Of a DNA stretch of 36,057 nt, positions 1-7,978 are shown in pieces (position 1 is the first letter of the stretch; the number at the start of each line of letters is the position of its first letter). The translations under genes were made by a program, and so were the position numbers. The notes beneath the pieces are model-generated. The model did no database searches. It was not told where the DNA came from and was given only the letters and a program-made list of their open reading frames with translations. The stretch covers positions 1-36,057 of the forward strand of contig CAIJLM010000556.1 of assembly GCA_903821495.1 (NCBI GenBank), in the 5' to 3' direction. Source of the DNA: an uncultured Chthonomonas sp. Lineage in GTDB: Bacteria; Armatimonadota; Chthonomonadetes; Chthonomonadales; Chthonomonadaceae.

Positions 1-1
1 C

Positions 2-880
2 TCTGGGGCGGTTCTAACATGGACTAGCGCGATTGAATCGTATCTCCTTGTGGCGGGACTGGTAGCGTGGATATTTTTGATTGTGCGTAGCGTTATCACA
101 CGGACATCGCCTGCTTTCGCGCTGTTACGCCAGAAAGCGCATGGGGAGACGTTGGAATTCGGCTACCACCCTCGCGTTTTCGTCTTCGTTACCTATCTCG
201 TCCTACCGTTCGCAATGCTTCTGCTGTCTCCTATTATTAGCGCCCTATTTAAGGGAAGTTCCGCGCTCACGTATGCGCGAGGCTATACGATTTTCTATCT
301 CGTAGAGAGCGCCGCGACGCTTATTTTTTGTGTATGGCTTCTGCGTAGGCGCTCCTTAGAGGCGGGACTTTGTACGCCAACGCCCATGCGAGAGGCGTTC
401 GCGAAACTGGGATGGCGCTCCCCCAAAGGGGCGTTCTGGCTGGGCGTTAGAAGTTACGCGCTTTTGCTGCTACCCCTTCTTATGGTAACCGCCTTCTCGC
501 AAAACCTCTTCCGTCACTTTCAGACTCCCTCGCACCCCATTGTTCTCTCTATGGCGCTGATGAATAAGCCGTTCGACTGGCTTCTTCTTCTGCTTGAAGC
601 CGCTGTTCTCGCGCCGATAGTAGAGGAGACGCTCTTTCGGGGGATACTCTACCCCGCTCTGCGAAGCAAGATGGGCGTGATGGGCGGTATCGTTATGACC
701 TCGACCATTTTCGCAATACTGCACCCCACGCTTCCCGCTGGGTTTTTGCCGCTCTTCCTGATGGGCGCGGTAATGGCGTATCTCTACGAAGTAAAGGGGT
801 CGCTTTTGCCCGGTATGATACTTCATGCGCTCATCAACGGTTTTATCATGCTTCTTCAACTCTCCGCGCTTGCGAACTAA
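2..880 (+). CDS. CPBP family intramembrane metalloprotease (5' end outside window)
   Basis: Polytopic membrane protein of the CPBP (CAAX protease/Abi) family, which cleaves or binds peptides inside the membrane with a metal-bound active site. The three family motifs are visible: EETLFRG (EExxxR) near residue 195 counted from the GTG at 50, FAILH (FxxxH) about 35 residues later, and HALIN (HxxxN) near the C-terminus. Hydrophobic segments alternate through the whole length. The frame is open from base 2 and the GTG at 50 has no ribosome binding site, so the gene most likely begins left of the window. It ends 19 bp before the DUF167 gene and probably shares its transcript. The family is secure, but the substrate is unknown. 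Members act in CAAX processing, bacteriocin immunity or membrane-protein turnover. Confidence 0.88.
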   Translation, partial: SGAVLTWTSAIESYLLVAGLVAWIFLIVRSVITRTSPAFALLRQKAHGETLEFGYHPRVFVFVTYLVLPFAMLLLSPIISALFKGSSALTYARGYTIFYLVESAATLIFCVWLLRRRSLEAGLCTPTPMREAFAKLGWRSPKGAFWLGVRSYALLLLPLLMVTAFSQNLFRHFQTPSHPIVLSMALMNKPFDWLLLLLEAAVLAPIVEETLFRGILYPALRSKMGVMGGIVMTSTIFAILHPTLPAGFLPLFLMGAVMAYLYEVKGSLLPGMILHALINGFIMLLQLSALAN

Positions 881-899
881 ACAAATATCGGGGGAAAGT

Positions 900-1199
900 A
901 TGGCGGAAACTGCCATTTTGAGGGTACGATTAACACCAAAGGGCGGACGTTCCGCCTTGACGCGCTACGAAGCGAATACGCTTCATGCGCGGGTCTCTGC
1001 GCCTCCTAGCGACGGCGCGGCGAACAAAGCCCTTATCGAACTGCTCTCCGATAGCCTGAAAATTCCCAAATCCCGTTTCTCGTTCGCCTCCGGCGAAACG
1101 AGTCGGGAGAAGGCGCTACGTGTTGAAGGAATTGGGGCGGAGGAGTTGCAGGCTCGTATCGAAACAGCATTGAAGGTCAAGCGAGGAGAAGAGGGATAG
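900..1199 (+). CDS. DUF167 (YggU/UPF0235) family protein
   Basis: Small 99-residue protein of the DUF167/YggU family, which has a known fold but no established biochemical role. The family signature RVRLTPKGGRSAL sits at the N-terminus and VSAPPSDGAANKALIELL in the middle. The length matches the usual 95-105 residues. I chose the ATG at 900 because GGGGGAAAG lies just before it. An earlier in-frame start at 825 would overlap the CPBP gene. The stop at 1197-1199 is directly followed by the purS start at 1201, so the two are tightly coupled. Function remains unknown. Confidence 0.9.
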   Translation: MAETAILRVRLTPKGGRSALTRYEANTLHARVSAPPSDGAANKALIELLSDSLKIPKSRFSFASGETSREKALRVEGIGAEELQARIETALKVKRGEEG

Positions 1200-1200
1200 G

Positions 1201-1443
1201 ATGCCACAAGTAAAAGTGATTGTAACGCTCAAGCCGAGCCTACTAGACGCGCAGGGGCGCGTGGTGAAGGACGCGCTGAACAATATGGGCTATACGGATG
1301 TGCAACAGGTGCGTATTGGGAAGTATATGGAGGTAGAGGTCAGCGGCGAGAGCGGCGACCTCCACGCGGAGATTAAGGCGATGTGCGAAAAACTGCTCTC
1401 AAACCCCGTGATTGAAGACTACCGCTATGAGGTGATAGCATGA
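1201..1443 (+). CDS. purS: Phosphoribosylformylglycinamidine synthase subunit PurS
   Basis: PurS is the small structural subunit of the three-part FGAM synthase (PurS-PurQ-PurL) in step four of de novo purine synthesis. It helps pass ammonia from PurQ to PurL. The 80-residue length, the opening KVIVTLKPSLLDAQG, the segment VKDALNNMGY and the ending CEKLLSNPVIEDYRYE are typical. A ribosome binding site (GAGGAGAAGAGGG) precedes the ATG, overlapping the end of the DUF167 gene. Its stop overlaps the purQ start as ATGA at 1440-1443, which suggests translational coupling. PurL is not in the window. Confidence 0.96.
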   Translation: MPQVKVIVTLKPSLLDAQGRVVKDALNNMGYTDVQQVRIGKYMEVEVSGESGDLHAEIKAMCEKLLSNPVIEDYRYEVIA

Positions 1444-2186
1444 GTACCGCTCCAACAGCGGAACGACCCGCCGAAAAGAGCGGAAAACGTCCGCGCTTCG
1501 CTGTCGTGCGTTTTCCGGGTTCTAACTGCGACCAAGACGCTTACTTCGCCATTAAGAATGTTCTGAACTGCCCAGTGGACTACGTATGGCATCAGGATAA
1601 GAGCCTGCGAGGGTTCGATGTTGTTGTGCTTCCCGGCGGCTTTTCGTATGGCGACTACCTGCGTTGCGGCGCGGTAGCCCGTTTCTCGAATATCATGGAT
1701 GCGGTTATCGCGCACGCCGAGCGGGGCGGATACGTGTTTGGAACCTGCAACGGCTTTCAGGTCTTGTGCGAGGCGCATCTGCTTCCGGGGGCGTTGGTAC
1801 GGAATAGCGGTTGCCAGTTCCGTTGCCAACACGTCCACCTCAAGGTTGAAAATACCGACACCCCTTTCACGAACGCCTATAAGGTTGACCAGACGATAAA
1901 AATTCCCATCGCACACGGCGAAGGGTGTTATATCGCAGACGACGCGACGCTACAGGAGTTGGAGAGCGCGAGCCGCGTTCTGTTCCGTTACTCAAACGAA
2001 AAGGGACGCGTAACCCCCGAAAGCAACCCGAACGGTTCGCTGAACAACATTGCAGGAATCGCTAACGCGAAGTTCAATGTTGTGGGTATGATGCCCCACC
2101 CGGAACGCGCTTGCGAGAAGATACTCGGCTCTTCGGACGGCTTAGGCTTGTTCACGTCGTTGGTGAAGGCGTTCGCTTTGCGGTAG
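1440..2186 (+). CDS. purQ: Phosphoribosylformylglycinamidine synthase subunit PurQ (glutaminase)
   Basis: Class I glutamine amidotransferase subunit of FGAM synthase. It releases ammonia from glutamine for the PurL reaction. Visible features are FPGSNCDQDA near residues 25-33, LPGGFSYGDYLRCGA at 64-78, the nucleophile Cys103 in GTCNGFQVLCE, and the His220/Glu222 pair in MMPHPER. At 248 residues it is slightly longer than typical PurQ because of an N-terminal extension of about 18 residues rich in Pro, Ala and Lys. The start overlaps the purS stop by four bases. The gene ends 38 bp from the convergent NUDIX gene, so purL must lie elsewhere in the genome. Confidence 0.96.
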   Translation: MSTAPTAERPAEKSGKRPRFAVVRFPGSNCDQDAYFAIKNVLNCPVDYVWHQDKSLRGFDVVVLPGGFSYGDYLRCGAVARFSNIMDAVIAHAERGGYVFGTCNGFQVLCEAHLLPGALVRNSGCQFRCQHVHLKVENTDTPFTNAYKVDQTIKIPIAHGEGCYIADDATLQELESASRVLFRYSNEKGRVTPESNPNGSLNNIAGIANAKFNVVGMMPHPERACEKILGSSDGLGLFTSLVKAFALR

Positions 2187-2224
2187 GGAGACTACGAACT
2201 CCTAATTTTCGCGTCTCTCCTATT

Positions 2225-2977
2225 CTACCGCTGTCCCGTCTGCGCCAACCAGTCAAGATAGCGGGGGAGAGAGTAGCGCATACCGCTTGCGATACTCTCG
2301 CCCCCCAGAAGGCTCCAAGCCGTCTCCCAGTTGACGAGTAGAAGCCCCGAAACCTCATTGTCAGGAAAGCGAAGGCGCGAAAGCCCCCGCCCGGTCAGCG
2401 TCGCCGCGAAAATCTGACGCACTTCGGTATTGAAGAAGGGGGGAGTTCGCTCTATCGCCACATCGAGGCTCAGGTAGGGCGAGCCGATAGGCGACAGCTC
2501 TTTCTCCACAAGGTTCGTCTCCGCGTCGTCGTAAGAGAGACCAATCTCCTCCTCCATCTCCTTCCACGCGCCCTCCAGAAAGGTCATGTCGGAGCCGTCG
2601 GGCTTCTGCGGGATATGCCCCGCCACCGCCATATCCGGCGCGTTGGGCCAGTCCTGAACCGTAGGCGAACGCCTCTGCAAAACTATCAGCCCCGTCTCCG
2701 TCTTGAGGGCGATTTCCGTCGCCCTGTGCCGTAGCCCAAAGAGATGGAACGCCCAGCGCGGGGCGGTCACCCCCGTCGTCGTTCCATCGGGCGAAACCAG
2801 CGCGAAGCTCTCGCTACGCTCCTTCGCATTCGGCTGTATACGCGCCTCCCACTCGGAAACAAGGCTATCCAGCTCTCTCTGAGAGAGGTTGTCGCCCTGC
2901 TTTAGGGCGTGGTATAGCTTCACAATGCGCGGACGGTCATCGGGGTCGAAATAGGGGTTCATAGTTGCGCCATTCAC
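2225..2977 (-). CDS. NUDIX hydrolase, isopentenyl-diphosphate isomerase-like subgroup
   Basis: A 250-residue NUDIX protein. The NUDIX box is split by a short insertion: GHIPQKPDGSDMTF is followed by LEGAWKEMEEEIGL, which supplies the EExxE-type metal ligands, with Lys in the usual Arg position. The preceding HRATEIALKTETGLIVLQRRS and PNAPDMAVAGHI resemble the Idi/YfcD type, which acts on diphosphates linked to larger moieties. An N-terminal helical region of about 75 residues is extra. The start is GTG at 2977, overlapping the serine hydrolase stop as GTGA; an ATG at 2962 is an alternative. It is the last gene of a long minus-strand run. The exact substrate cannot be read from the sequence. 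Confidence 0.85.
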   Translation of the reverse strand: MNGATMNPYFDPDDRPRIVKLYHALKQGDNLSQRELDSLVSEWEARIQPNAKERSESFALVSPDGTTTGVTAPRWAFHLFGLRHRATEIALKTETGLIVLQRRSPTVQDWPNAPDMAVAGHIPQKPDGSDMTFLEGAWKEMEEEIGLSYDDAETNLVEKELSPIGSPYLSLDVAIERTPPFFNTEVRQIFAATLTGRGLSRLRFPDNEVSGLLLVNWETAWSLLGGESIASGMRYSLPRYLDWLAQTGQR

Positions 2978-4392
2978 TCCGCAGGCTGTAGGTTCAAGCC
3001 CTCTATTTTGCCATCCTTGTTCACTATATAGGTGGCGTTCATCTTCGCGGCGGCATAGGTCACAAGGTAGCGCAAGCGCGTCTTTCCATCCTTCTCCGCT
3101 CTCTCTACAAGGGCAAACGACTTCATCTCCCCAAAGGTAGCGAACATCCGTTTCCCTTCTTGCTGAATACGCGGGACGATGAGTTGCGCGGTGGCGGGCG
3201 TAAAGAGGTCTGCGTTCGCTCTGCCCTCCGCCGCTTCTAGGAGAATCCCTTTTAGAAATTTTGAGCGTGCGGGATTGTCGTCCGCCACCGTTTTCGGGGC
3301 GGCTACCACGACTTTGAGGGCAGGTTCGTAGAGCGCGGCGACTTCGTTGGCGACCTTCTCCGCCCGTCCGCCATCCGAGTTCGTGAGGACGATAACGGTC
3401 AATTTATCGTCTACAAAGCGGCTAATCTGTGTCGAGAAGCCGTCAATCCCGCCGCCATGCTGTATATCGCGCCGCTTGTTCACCTCGCCAACGCTCCAGC
3501 CAAACCCATAGTCCGCCTTCTCGCCGCTCTTCAAAACCACTCGCGTCCACATCTGTTGCAGGCTCTCTTTTTTTAGGACTGTTTCGGTGTAGAGCGCCGC
3601 GTCCCACTTCGCCATATCCAGAACGTTCGAGACAAGCGCCCCCGCCGCAAAGGGTTGCGTCGGGCTAACGAACTCAGCGTTCCCCCAGTCGTTTCCGCGC
3701 CACGAATAGCCTATCACCCGCTCAGGAATAACGTCGGCGCGGCTATTGAGGCGCGTATGCGCCATGCCTAGCGGCTTGAAGATACTCTGCGCGAGAAACT
3801 GGTCGTAGGGTTGCCCTGAGACCTGCTCAATAAGCATACCCAGCAGGTAGTACCCTGTGTTGTCGTAATGCCACTGGGTTCCGGGTTCAAAATCGAGGGG
3901 GAGGTTGCGAACGAGGTCAATGAGCTCTTTTTTCGTATAATCTTTGCGCTGATTGCCATTTGCGAAGAAGCCAGCGGTCTCCGTATAGCTCTTAATCCCG
4001 GAGGTGTGGGTCAGGAGGTGGCGCGCCGTCACCTTGCTCCATGTTTCGGGGGTGTCTTTGAGATAGGCGCTAATGGGTTCGTCGAGGTTGATTTTGCCAG
4101 ATTCCACCAGTTTCATAACGGCGGTGGCGGTGAACTGCTTGGAGACGGAGGCGAGTTGGTAGATAGATTCGGGGGAGGCGCGGCGCATGGATTCGAGGTT
4201 CGCTAACCCATACCCTTTGGTCATGGCGATTTTGCCGTCGCGAACCACCGCTATAGAGAGACCGGGTATATGATATTTCGCCATCGCCTGCTTGACAACG
4301 CCGTCCACTCTCTCCGAAACGGCTTCCGAGTGTTTGGGAGCGTCTCCCGCCCGTAAAAGGCTGAAAGCCAGCAAAGCGACCACAAAATTCAT
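2974..4392 (-). CDS. Exported serine hydrolase, class C beta-lactamase/DD-peptidase fold
   Basis: Penicillin-binding-protein-like serine hydrolase of 472 residues. A short hydrophobic N-terminus (MNFVVALLAFSLL) looks like a signal peptide. The catalytic set of the beta-lactamase superfamily is complete: S82-V-S-K85 (SxxK), Y176-D-N178 (YxN) and H312-G-G (HxG). Residues from about 360 onward form an extra C-terminal domain of the kind that often follows this fold. The ATG follows CAGGAGA by five bases and lies 12 bp after the transglutaminase-like gene. Relatives include peptidases, esterases and D-amino-acid amidases, so antibiotic hydrolysis should not be assumed. A larger homologue is at 31998-34121. 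Confidence 0.9.
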   Translation of the reverse strand: MNFVVALLAFSLLRAGDAPKHSEAVSERVDGVVKQAMAKYHIPGLSIAVVRDGKIAMTKGYGLANLESMRRASPESIYQLASVSKQFTATAVMKLVESGKINLDEPISAYLKDTPETWSKVTARHLLTHTSGIKSYTETAGFFANGNQRKDYTKKELIDLVRNLPLDFEPGTQWHYDNTGYYLLGMLIEQVSGQPYDQFLAQSIFKPLGMAHTRLNSRADVIPERVIGYSWRGNDWGNAEFVSPTQPFAAGALVSNVLDMAKWDAALYTETVLKKESLQQMWTRVVLKSGEKADYGFGWSVGEVNKRRDIQHGGGIDGFSTQISRFVDDKLTVIVLTNSDGGRAEKVANEVAALYEPALKVVVAAPKTVADDNPARSKFLKGILLEAAEGRANADLFTPATAQLIVPRIQQEGKRMFATFGEMKSFALVERAEKDGKTRLRYLVTYAAAKMNATYIVNKDGKIEGLNLQPAE

Positions 4393-4404
4393 ATTCGTCT
4401 CCTG

Positions 4405-5643
4405 TTAGTGCATGGCGATACGCTCCGTTGTTTTGTCGTATCGCACAAAGTAGCGGCTACTCTTTTTAATGCGCTCCACCACGCCGCCGGGCATAGAGCG
4501 GGGCCAGATGTCGGCAATCCATCTGCCATCGCAAGACACAAACCAGTTTCCACAGCGGTTCAGGTAGGAGAGGGTTCGTGTGGAGACCTCTTCCGGGATA
4601 GTCGTGATACCATCGCGCACTGCGTTTCGCAAGTCCCCCTGAAAAGCGATAAAATGGGGTTGCATCACCTTTCCCAACTGCTCTATGGAGGGAGTTATTT
4701 TACCTGCGCCCTTCGCCGCTAACGACGCAGGGTCGATGGTCACGAAGGTTTCGAGTTCTGCGTCGTACTCTTGTGCAATCGTATGCCCCTCCTCTTTTCC
4801 GGCGATTCTACCTCCAATTTTTCGAGCCACGCCTCCCTCTACACGCCGTCCGAACACATACGCCTCCGCGAGAGGATTGCAACTCCAGCCTGTGTCGCCC
4901 ATCGTCTCGAAAATCTGATTGATGTCGGTACTATTTGCATACGGGTCATATCTCACATGGGTTGCAAAAAAGTAGGAAAACCTTTCAATCCCCGAACGAG
5001 TCGGCTCTTCAGAAGCCCACCAGAGGTTATTGACGGCGAGAAACTCCTTGAGCCTGCCCGTATCTACGCGGTTGCCCTTCAAATCAATTTTTTGGTAGGC
5101 GGATTTGAGAGTCTGGCTGAGGAGGATGGGAGGTTCAGAGGCATCCCGCTCCGCCCCTTCTACTGGTTTGCGTAGCACTCTCGTGAGGTCGAGTTCGATA
5201 CGAAGCGTAACGGCGCGAGGCGAGTTTCGAGGCGGGGTGAAACGAATCGCTACCTGGTCTCCTCCCCGCAAAACCTCTCTGTCCAGACACCAGAAAAAGG
5301 TATCTCGCAGAGTAGGACGCTCCTTAAAGGGTATGACGATTCCATTCATTTTTACGTTGATGGAGTGTACGACTTGGTCTTGATAACTGCGGTTTTCTTC
5401 GGATACGGCGTTGACAAACCCTAAAGGACAGTCGAACTTGACCGTTACGGGTTTACCGGAAAAGGGTTCGCCCCTATCCGGTCTAATGTCCGCCTCTAAT
5501 GTTTCAAAGATGTGAAACTGTTCGCGGGTATCGATGTGGTAGGTAGGGTGGCGGGGCGAGGTTTCGCCGTCTCCGCCAGACGCGAAGGAGGCGCAGGGAA
5601 GCGCAAGCAGCGATAGGAATGTCCAAAGTAGCGGCAATCTCAT
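4405..5643 (-). CDS. Exported transglutaminase-like (papain-fold) protein
   Basis: A 412-residue protein with a clear Sec signal peptide (MRLPLLWTFLSLLALPCASFASG). The middle resembles the bacterial transglutaminase-like fold: Cys255 in GWSCNPLAEAYVFGRRV, His287 in EGHTIAQEYD and Asp304 in TIDPASL are spaced like the Cys-His-Asp triad of that superfamily. The first 160 residues look beta-rich and the C-terminal 100 residues show no motif I know. Such proteins usually act as peptidases or amidases outside the cell rather than as cross-linkers. The ribosome binding site is weak (AAAGGCG). The neighbouring serine hydrolase and deacetylase-like protein suggest an envelope or surface role. The triad is read from sequence; the function is inferred. 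Confidence 0.7.
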   Translation of the reverse strand: MRLPLLWTFLSLLALPCASFASGGDGETSPRHPTYHIDTREQFHIFETLEADIRPDRGEPFSGKPVTVKFDCPLGFVNAVSEENRSYQDQVVHSINVKMNGIVIPFKERPTLRDTFFWCLDREVLRGGDQVAIRFTPPRNSPRAVTLRIELDLTRVLRKPVEGAERDASEPPILLSQTLKSAYQKIDLKGNRVDTGRLKEFLAVNNLWWASEEPTRSGIERFSYFFATHVRYDPYANSTDINQIFETMGDTGWSCNPLAEAYVFGRRVEGGVARKIGGRIAGKEEGHTIAQEYDAELETFVTIDPASLAAKGAGKITPSIEQLGKVMQPHFIAFQGDLRNAVRDGITTIPEEVSTRTLSYLNRCGNWFVSCDGRWIADIWPRSMPGGVVERIKKSSRYFVRYDKTTERIAMH

Positions 5644-5718
5644 ATAGCGCCTTTTTCTCTTCTATGTATTCGTGAGGGTAGAAGGAGAGCGCAGCGTCAG
5701 GGATGATCACTCCTAGAA

Positions 5719-5727
5719 ACATTATAA
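5719..5727 (-). promoter_or_regulatory. Possible internal -10 element
   Basis: TATAAT reads on the minus strand (complement of 5721-5726) between the coiled-coil gene and the transglutaminase-like gene. No convincing -35 box lies 16-18 bp upstream. It could give the transglutaminase/serine hydrolase/NUDIX group an extra internal promoter, but the support is weak. Confidence 0.25.
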
Positions 5728-5734
5728 CCTATAA

Positions 5735-6154
5735 TCAGGGCTTGGAGAGGCGCGATTCGACCCTTATTATTACCTGTTTTATCTCATCAAGGCTCTGTTT
5801 CAAAGAGTCTATATCGTTCTTTAGCTCTTTTATCTCATCCAGCTCCAGCATAAGAGTCTCATGGTCTTCGGCGGCGCGGCGCTCTGTCGCTCTGTTCAGT
5901 ACAATTCCCCCTACCATCAGTAGCGGTAAAGCCCAGAGTTGCACCCAACTTCCCCAGTAGAGAAACTTATCTTGATACTTCGTGAGGGCGGGTAGCAGGG
6001 GCAGAAACCCGTACAGAAAAAAGAGGTAGAAAGTCCACATAGAGCCGAACCATATCGTGCTAGATGCGGCGATGCGGGTGTTCAAATCCTCAACGCGCAG
6101 GTGGTCTAAAGCCTTAATCGCTTGCAATCTGTCCTCTAAACTCTTCTTGGGCAT
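5735..6154 (-). CDS. Small membrane protein with C-terminal coiled coil
   Basis: I do not recognise a family for this 139-residue protein. The N-terminal 30 residues are charged and helical. Two hydrophobic stretches follow (IWFGSMWTFYLFFLYGFLPLL and WVQLWALPLLMVGGIVL), making a likely membrane hairpin. The last 45 residues (ELDEIKELKNDIDSLKQSLDEIKQ and onward) have the heptad pattern of a coiled coil. Both ends would face the same side, probably the cytoplasm. GGAGGAGA stands four bases before the ATG. It lies 31 bp after the deacetylase-like gene in the same direction. It could be a scaffold or partner for a neighbouring product, but nothing in the sequence shows that. Confidence 0.75.
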   Translation of the reverse strand: MPKKSLEDRLQAIKALDHLRVEDLNTRIAASSTIWFGSMWTFYLFFLYGFLPLLPALTKYQDKFLYWGSWVQLWALPLLMVGGIVLNRATERRAAEDHETLMLELDEIKELKNDIDSLKQSLDEIKQVIIRVESRLSKP

Positions 6155-6185
6155 AGTGTCTCCTCCGAGTGTGGCGTTAGTCTAC

Positions 6186-7196
6186 TCAAACAGAGAGGCG
6201 CCTCCAGTCGTAGCGTTTGAGGGTGAAGAGGCGCTCTTTCGTCACCGCCGCGATTTTCGAGAGGTCTAAATCTTGCGGCACGATGGGCCAGCCGCTCATC
6301 GCCAACAGATTCCCCTGAATCTCGCTCCAAACTTGGGTCTGCTCATGGGGAGTGATGTTGTGATGGGGCAGGGGCGCGAGAAGTTGGTTCATATCGCGAA
6401 TAGCGCGTATCTCCACGCCCGGAACGCTCTTCACCGTTTGGATTGCGGCGCGGAAGTTCTTTAACGCTCGTTGCAGGTCAACCTCCGATTTGCGGGGCGC
6501 AGGAACCCACGCCTCTTTCGGAGTGACCTTTCCGCGTTCAAAGTTCGCTAAATCCCAAAACGCTTCGTGCAGAATGCGGGTCGGGTGTCCCAGAAAGACC
6601 TCCTGCCAAAAGGCTCCTCTATCTCTCTGCGTGGCGAGGTTTGCCTTCACGCTCTCTCTGTTCGCTTCCGCCTTCGCGTCGTCCTGATAGTCTCCGTCGT
6701 TGAAGCCCCCGCCCCAAGGATACGCCGTTAGCCCGTTAAAACGATGGATACCCCCCTCTGGTATGCGGGTGTGCGCGTAGACGAAGGCGTGAATTCCAAG
6801 ATGCTCCATCGCCCCGCAGATTTGAGCGCCCCATGTATTTCCGGGACCCGCGAAGCAGGAGGGCATAAGGTTGAAAGCGTCGAGGATAGCCTGCACTCCG
6901 GGCTTTTCACGGTGTATCGCTTCCGATACGCCCTCTTCCCAGTCTTTGTCGGCAAGATACTCGGAGATAGTGGGGTGGACGGAGTGAGTGGCGGAGTGAA
7001 AGCCGATGTCGTGCTGTTTCAGGGCTTGAATAACGTCTGTTCGCCCCCGCTCTTTCAGTAGCCGCGCTTTCTCCCCCACCACGCACATTGTCGCCTGAAC
7101 GCCCTCTTCCGCGAGAATGTCGGAGCAGGTTTTGGCGATGTCGTCCGCTTCTAGGGCGACAAGGTCTTCTACATCCATAAATAGCGTTACGTACAT
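6186..7196 (-). CDS. Polysaccharide deacetylase (NodB-like) family protein
   Basis: A 336-residue protein whose first half looks like a NodB-type metal-dependent deacetylase (carbohydrate esterase 4 relatives). FMDVED near residues 6-11 stands where family members carry TFDDG, and FHSATHSVHP supplies His67, His71 and His74 for a metal site. The segment SCFAGPGNTWG matches the third motif region, which normally reads RxPxG/W. No signal peptide is visible, so it is probably cytoplasmic and may act on a soluble amide or sugar rather than the wall. AGGAGGG precedes the ATG by eight bases. It begins 21 bp after vapC. Substrate unknown. Confidence 0.75.
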   Translation of the reverse strand: MYVTLFMDVEDLVALEADDIAKTCSDILAEEGVQATMCVVGEKARLLKERGRTDVIQALKQHDIGFHSATHSVHPTISEYLADKDWEEGVSEAIHREKPGVQAILDAFNLMPSCFAGPGNTWGAQICGAMEHLGIHAFVYAHTRIPEGGIHRFNGLTAYPWGGGFNDGDYQDDAKAEANRESVKANLATQRDRGAFWQEVFLGHPTRILHEAFWDLANFERGKVTPKEAWVPAPRKSEVDLQRALKNFRAAIQTVKSVPGVEIRAIRDMNQLLAPLPHHNITPHEQTQVWSEIQGNLLAMSGWPIVPQDLDLSKIAAVTKERLFTLKRYDWRRLSV

Positions 7197-7217
7197 TCTG
7201 TTATCCCTCCTAACCTG

Positions 7218-7682
7218 TTAGGGGTGAGCGTTAGGGTCTTCAACGCTCAATCCTTCCGTTCTTGCGGCAACGTTAATCTCTTTATCCGATGAAATCAGAA
7301 CTACAGGGGGCAATCCGCCCGATAGGTAACGCGAGTTCGCTTCTAAGCAGGTAGCCAACTGTATAGCGTCGTAGCCGCGTAAAGCGTAGGTCTCCGCCAG
7401 AAGCATCGCATGGTTGGCAATGTTAGGGGTCACTTCTACAAGGATATACTCCGCCGCCACGTCTCTACGGAAAGAAGATATTGCAACGGTTGCATCGGCG
7501 ATAGTTATACTACCGCCACGCGCCCTCCGAACAGTAGCCGCCACTATCTCGACTGTTGTCACACGAGCGATATACACAGTGCAACCCGTAGCAGGTTCCA
7601 GTATGCTCTGCACCCATAGAGAGCCTCTCTCCGTGACATAACGCTTCGCTAAAGCGCTCGACTCTACAAAGTAGGATGCCAC
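7218..7682 (-). CDS. vapC: PIN-domain toxin (VapC-like)
   Basis: A 154-residue PIN-domain ribonuclease of the VapC type, which cleaves RNA using acidic residues that bind Mg2+. The N-terminal motif YFVESSALAKRYV has Glu7 where most members have Asp. Glu45 (TTVEIVAA), Asp105 (GYDAIQLA) and Asp133 (SSDKEI) complete the usual acidic pocket. The start is GTG at 7682 and shares one base with the TAG of the upstream antitoxin gene, a typical toxin-antitoxin arrangement. The target RNA is unknown. Glu at position 7 is conservative but could affect metal geometry. Confidence 0.88.
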   Translation of the reverse strand: MASYFVESSALAKRYVTERGSLWVQSILEPATGCTVYIARVTTVEIVAATVRRARGGSITIADATVAISSFRRDVAAEYILVEVTPNIANHAMLLAETYALRGYDAIQLATCLEANSRYLSGGLPPVVLISSDKEINVAARTEGLSVEDPNAHP

Positions 7683-7945
7683 TATCGGCGCTCCTCAATT
7701 ATCGTTTCAGAGAGAGGTTCGCCCTGTATAGAAACGAGCGGTCTCTCCACCTTCCTGAGAGCGGGTTTTGGCTTGATTTCTGCTATCAACCCAGCCTTGA
7801 GCATCCCCCTCAAGACCTCCTCCTCTGAATGCGAATAGCCATTTGGAGTGAGTTTCGCCTGAACCGCATTTTGAATTTGACGTAGTTCGTCAAGTTCCAT
7901 ACGGTCAATTTCCGCCAAAATGCGTGTCAGTGTCGCTTGCGCCAT
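7682..7945 (-). CDS. Antitoxin of the VapBC-type pair
   Basis: An 87-residue protein directly before the PIN toxin, with a one-base TAGTG junction. The N-terminal half is a charged helix (RILAEIDRMELDELRQIQ). The C-terminal half carries a Pro/Lys-rich stretch ending in PLVSIQGEPLSETIIEERR, the kind of tail antitoxins use to wrap their toxin. I see no classical ribbon-helix-helix or AbrB signature, so the DNA-binding type is uncertain. A very strong ribosome binding site (AAAAGGAGG) lies seven bases before the ATG. This would favour antitoxin excess over the toxin, which has no independent site. The call rests mainly on position and size. Confidence 0.75.
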   Translation of the reverse strand: MAQATLTRILAEIDRMELDELRQIQNAVQAKLTPNGYSHSEEEVLRGMLKAGLIAEIKPKPALRKVERPLVSIQGEPLSETIIEERR

Positions 7946-7978
7946 ACTCTAACCTCCTTTTACACAAAGACTATCCCC

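Noticed and set aside
2974-4392. Antibiotic-resistance beta-lactamase
   Set aside because: The fold and catalytic motifs match the broad serine hydrolase superfamily, and the extra C-terminal domain is typical of peptidase or esterase relatives, not of resistance enzymes.
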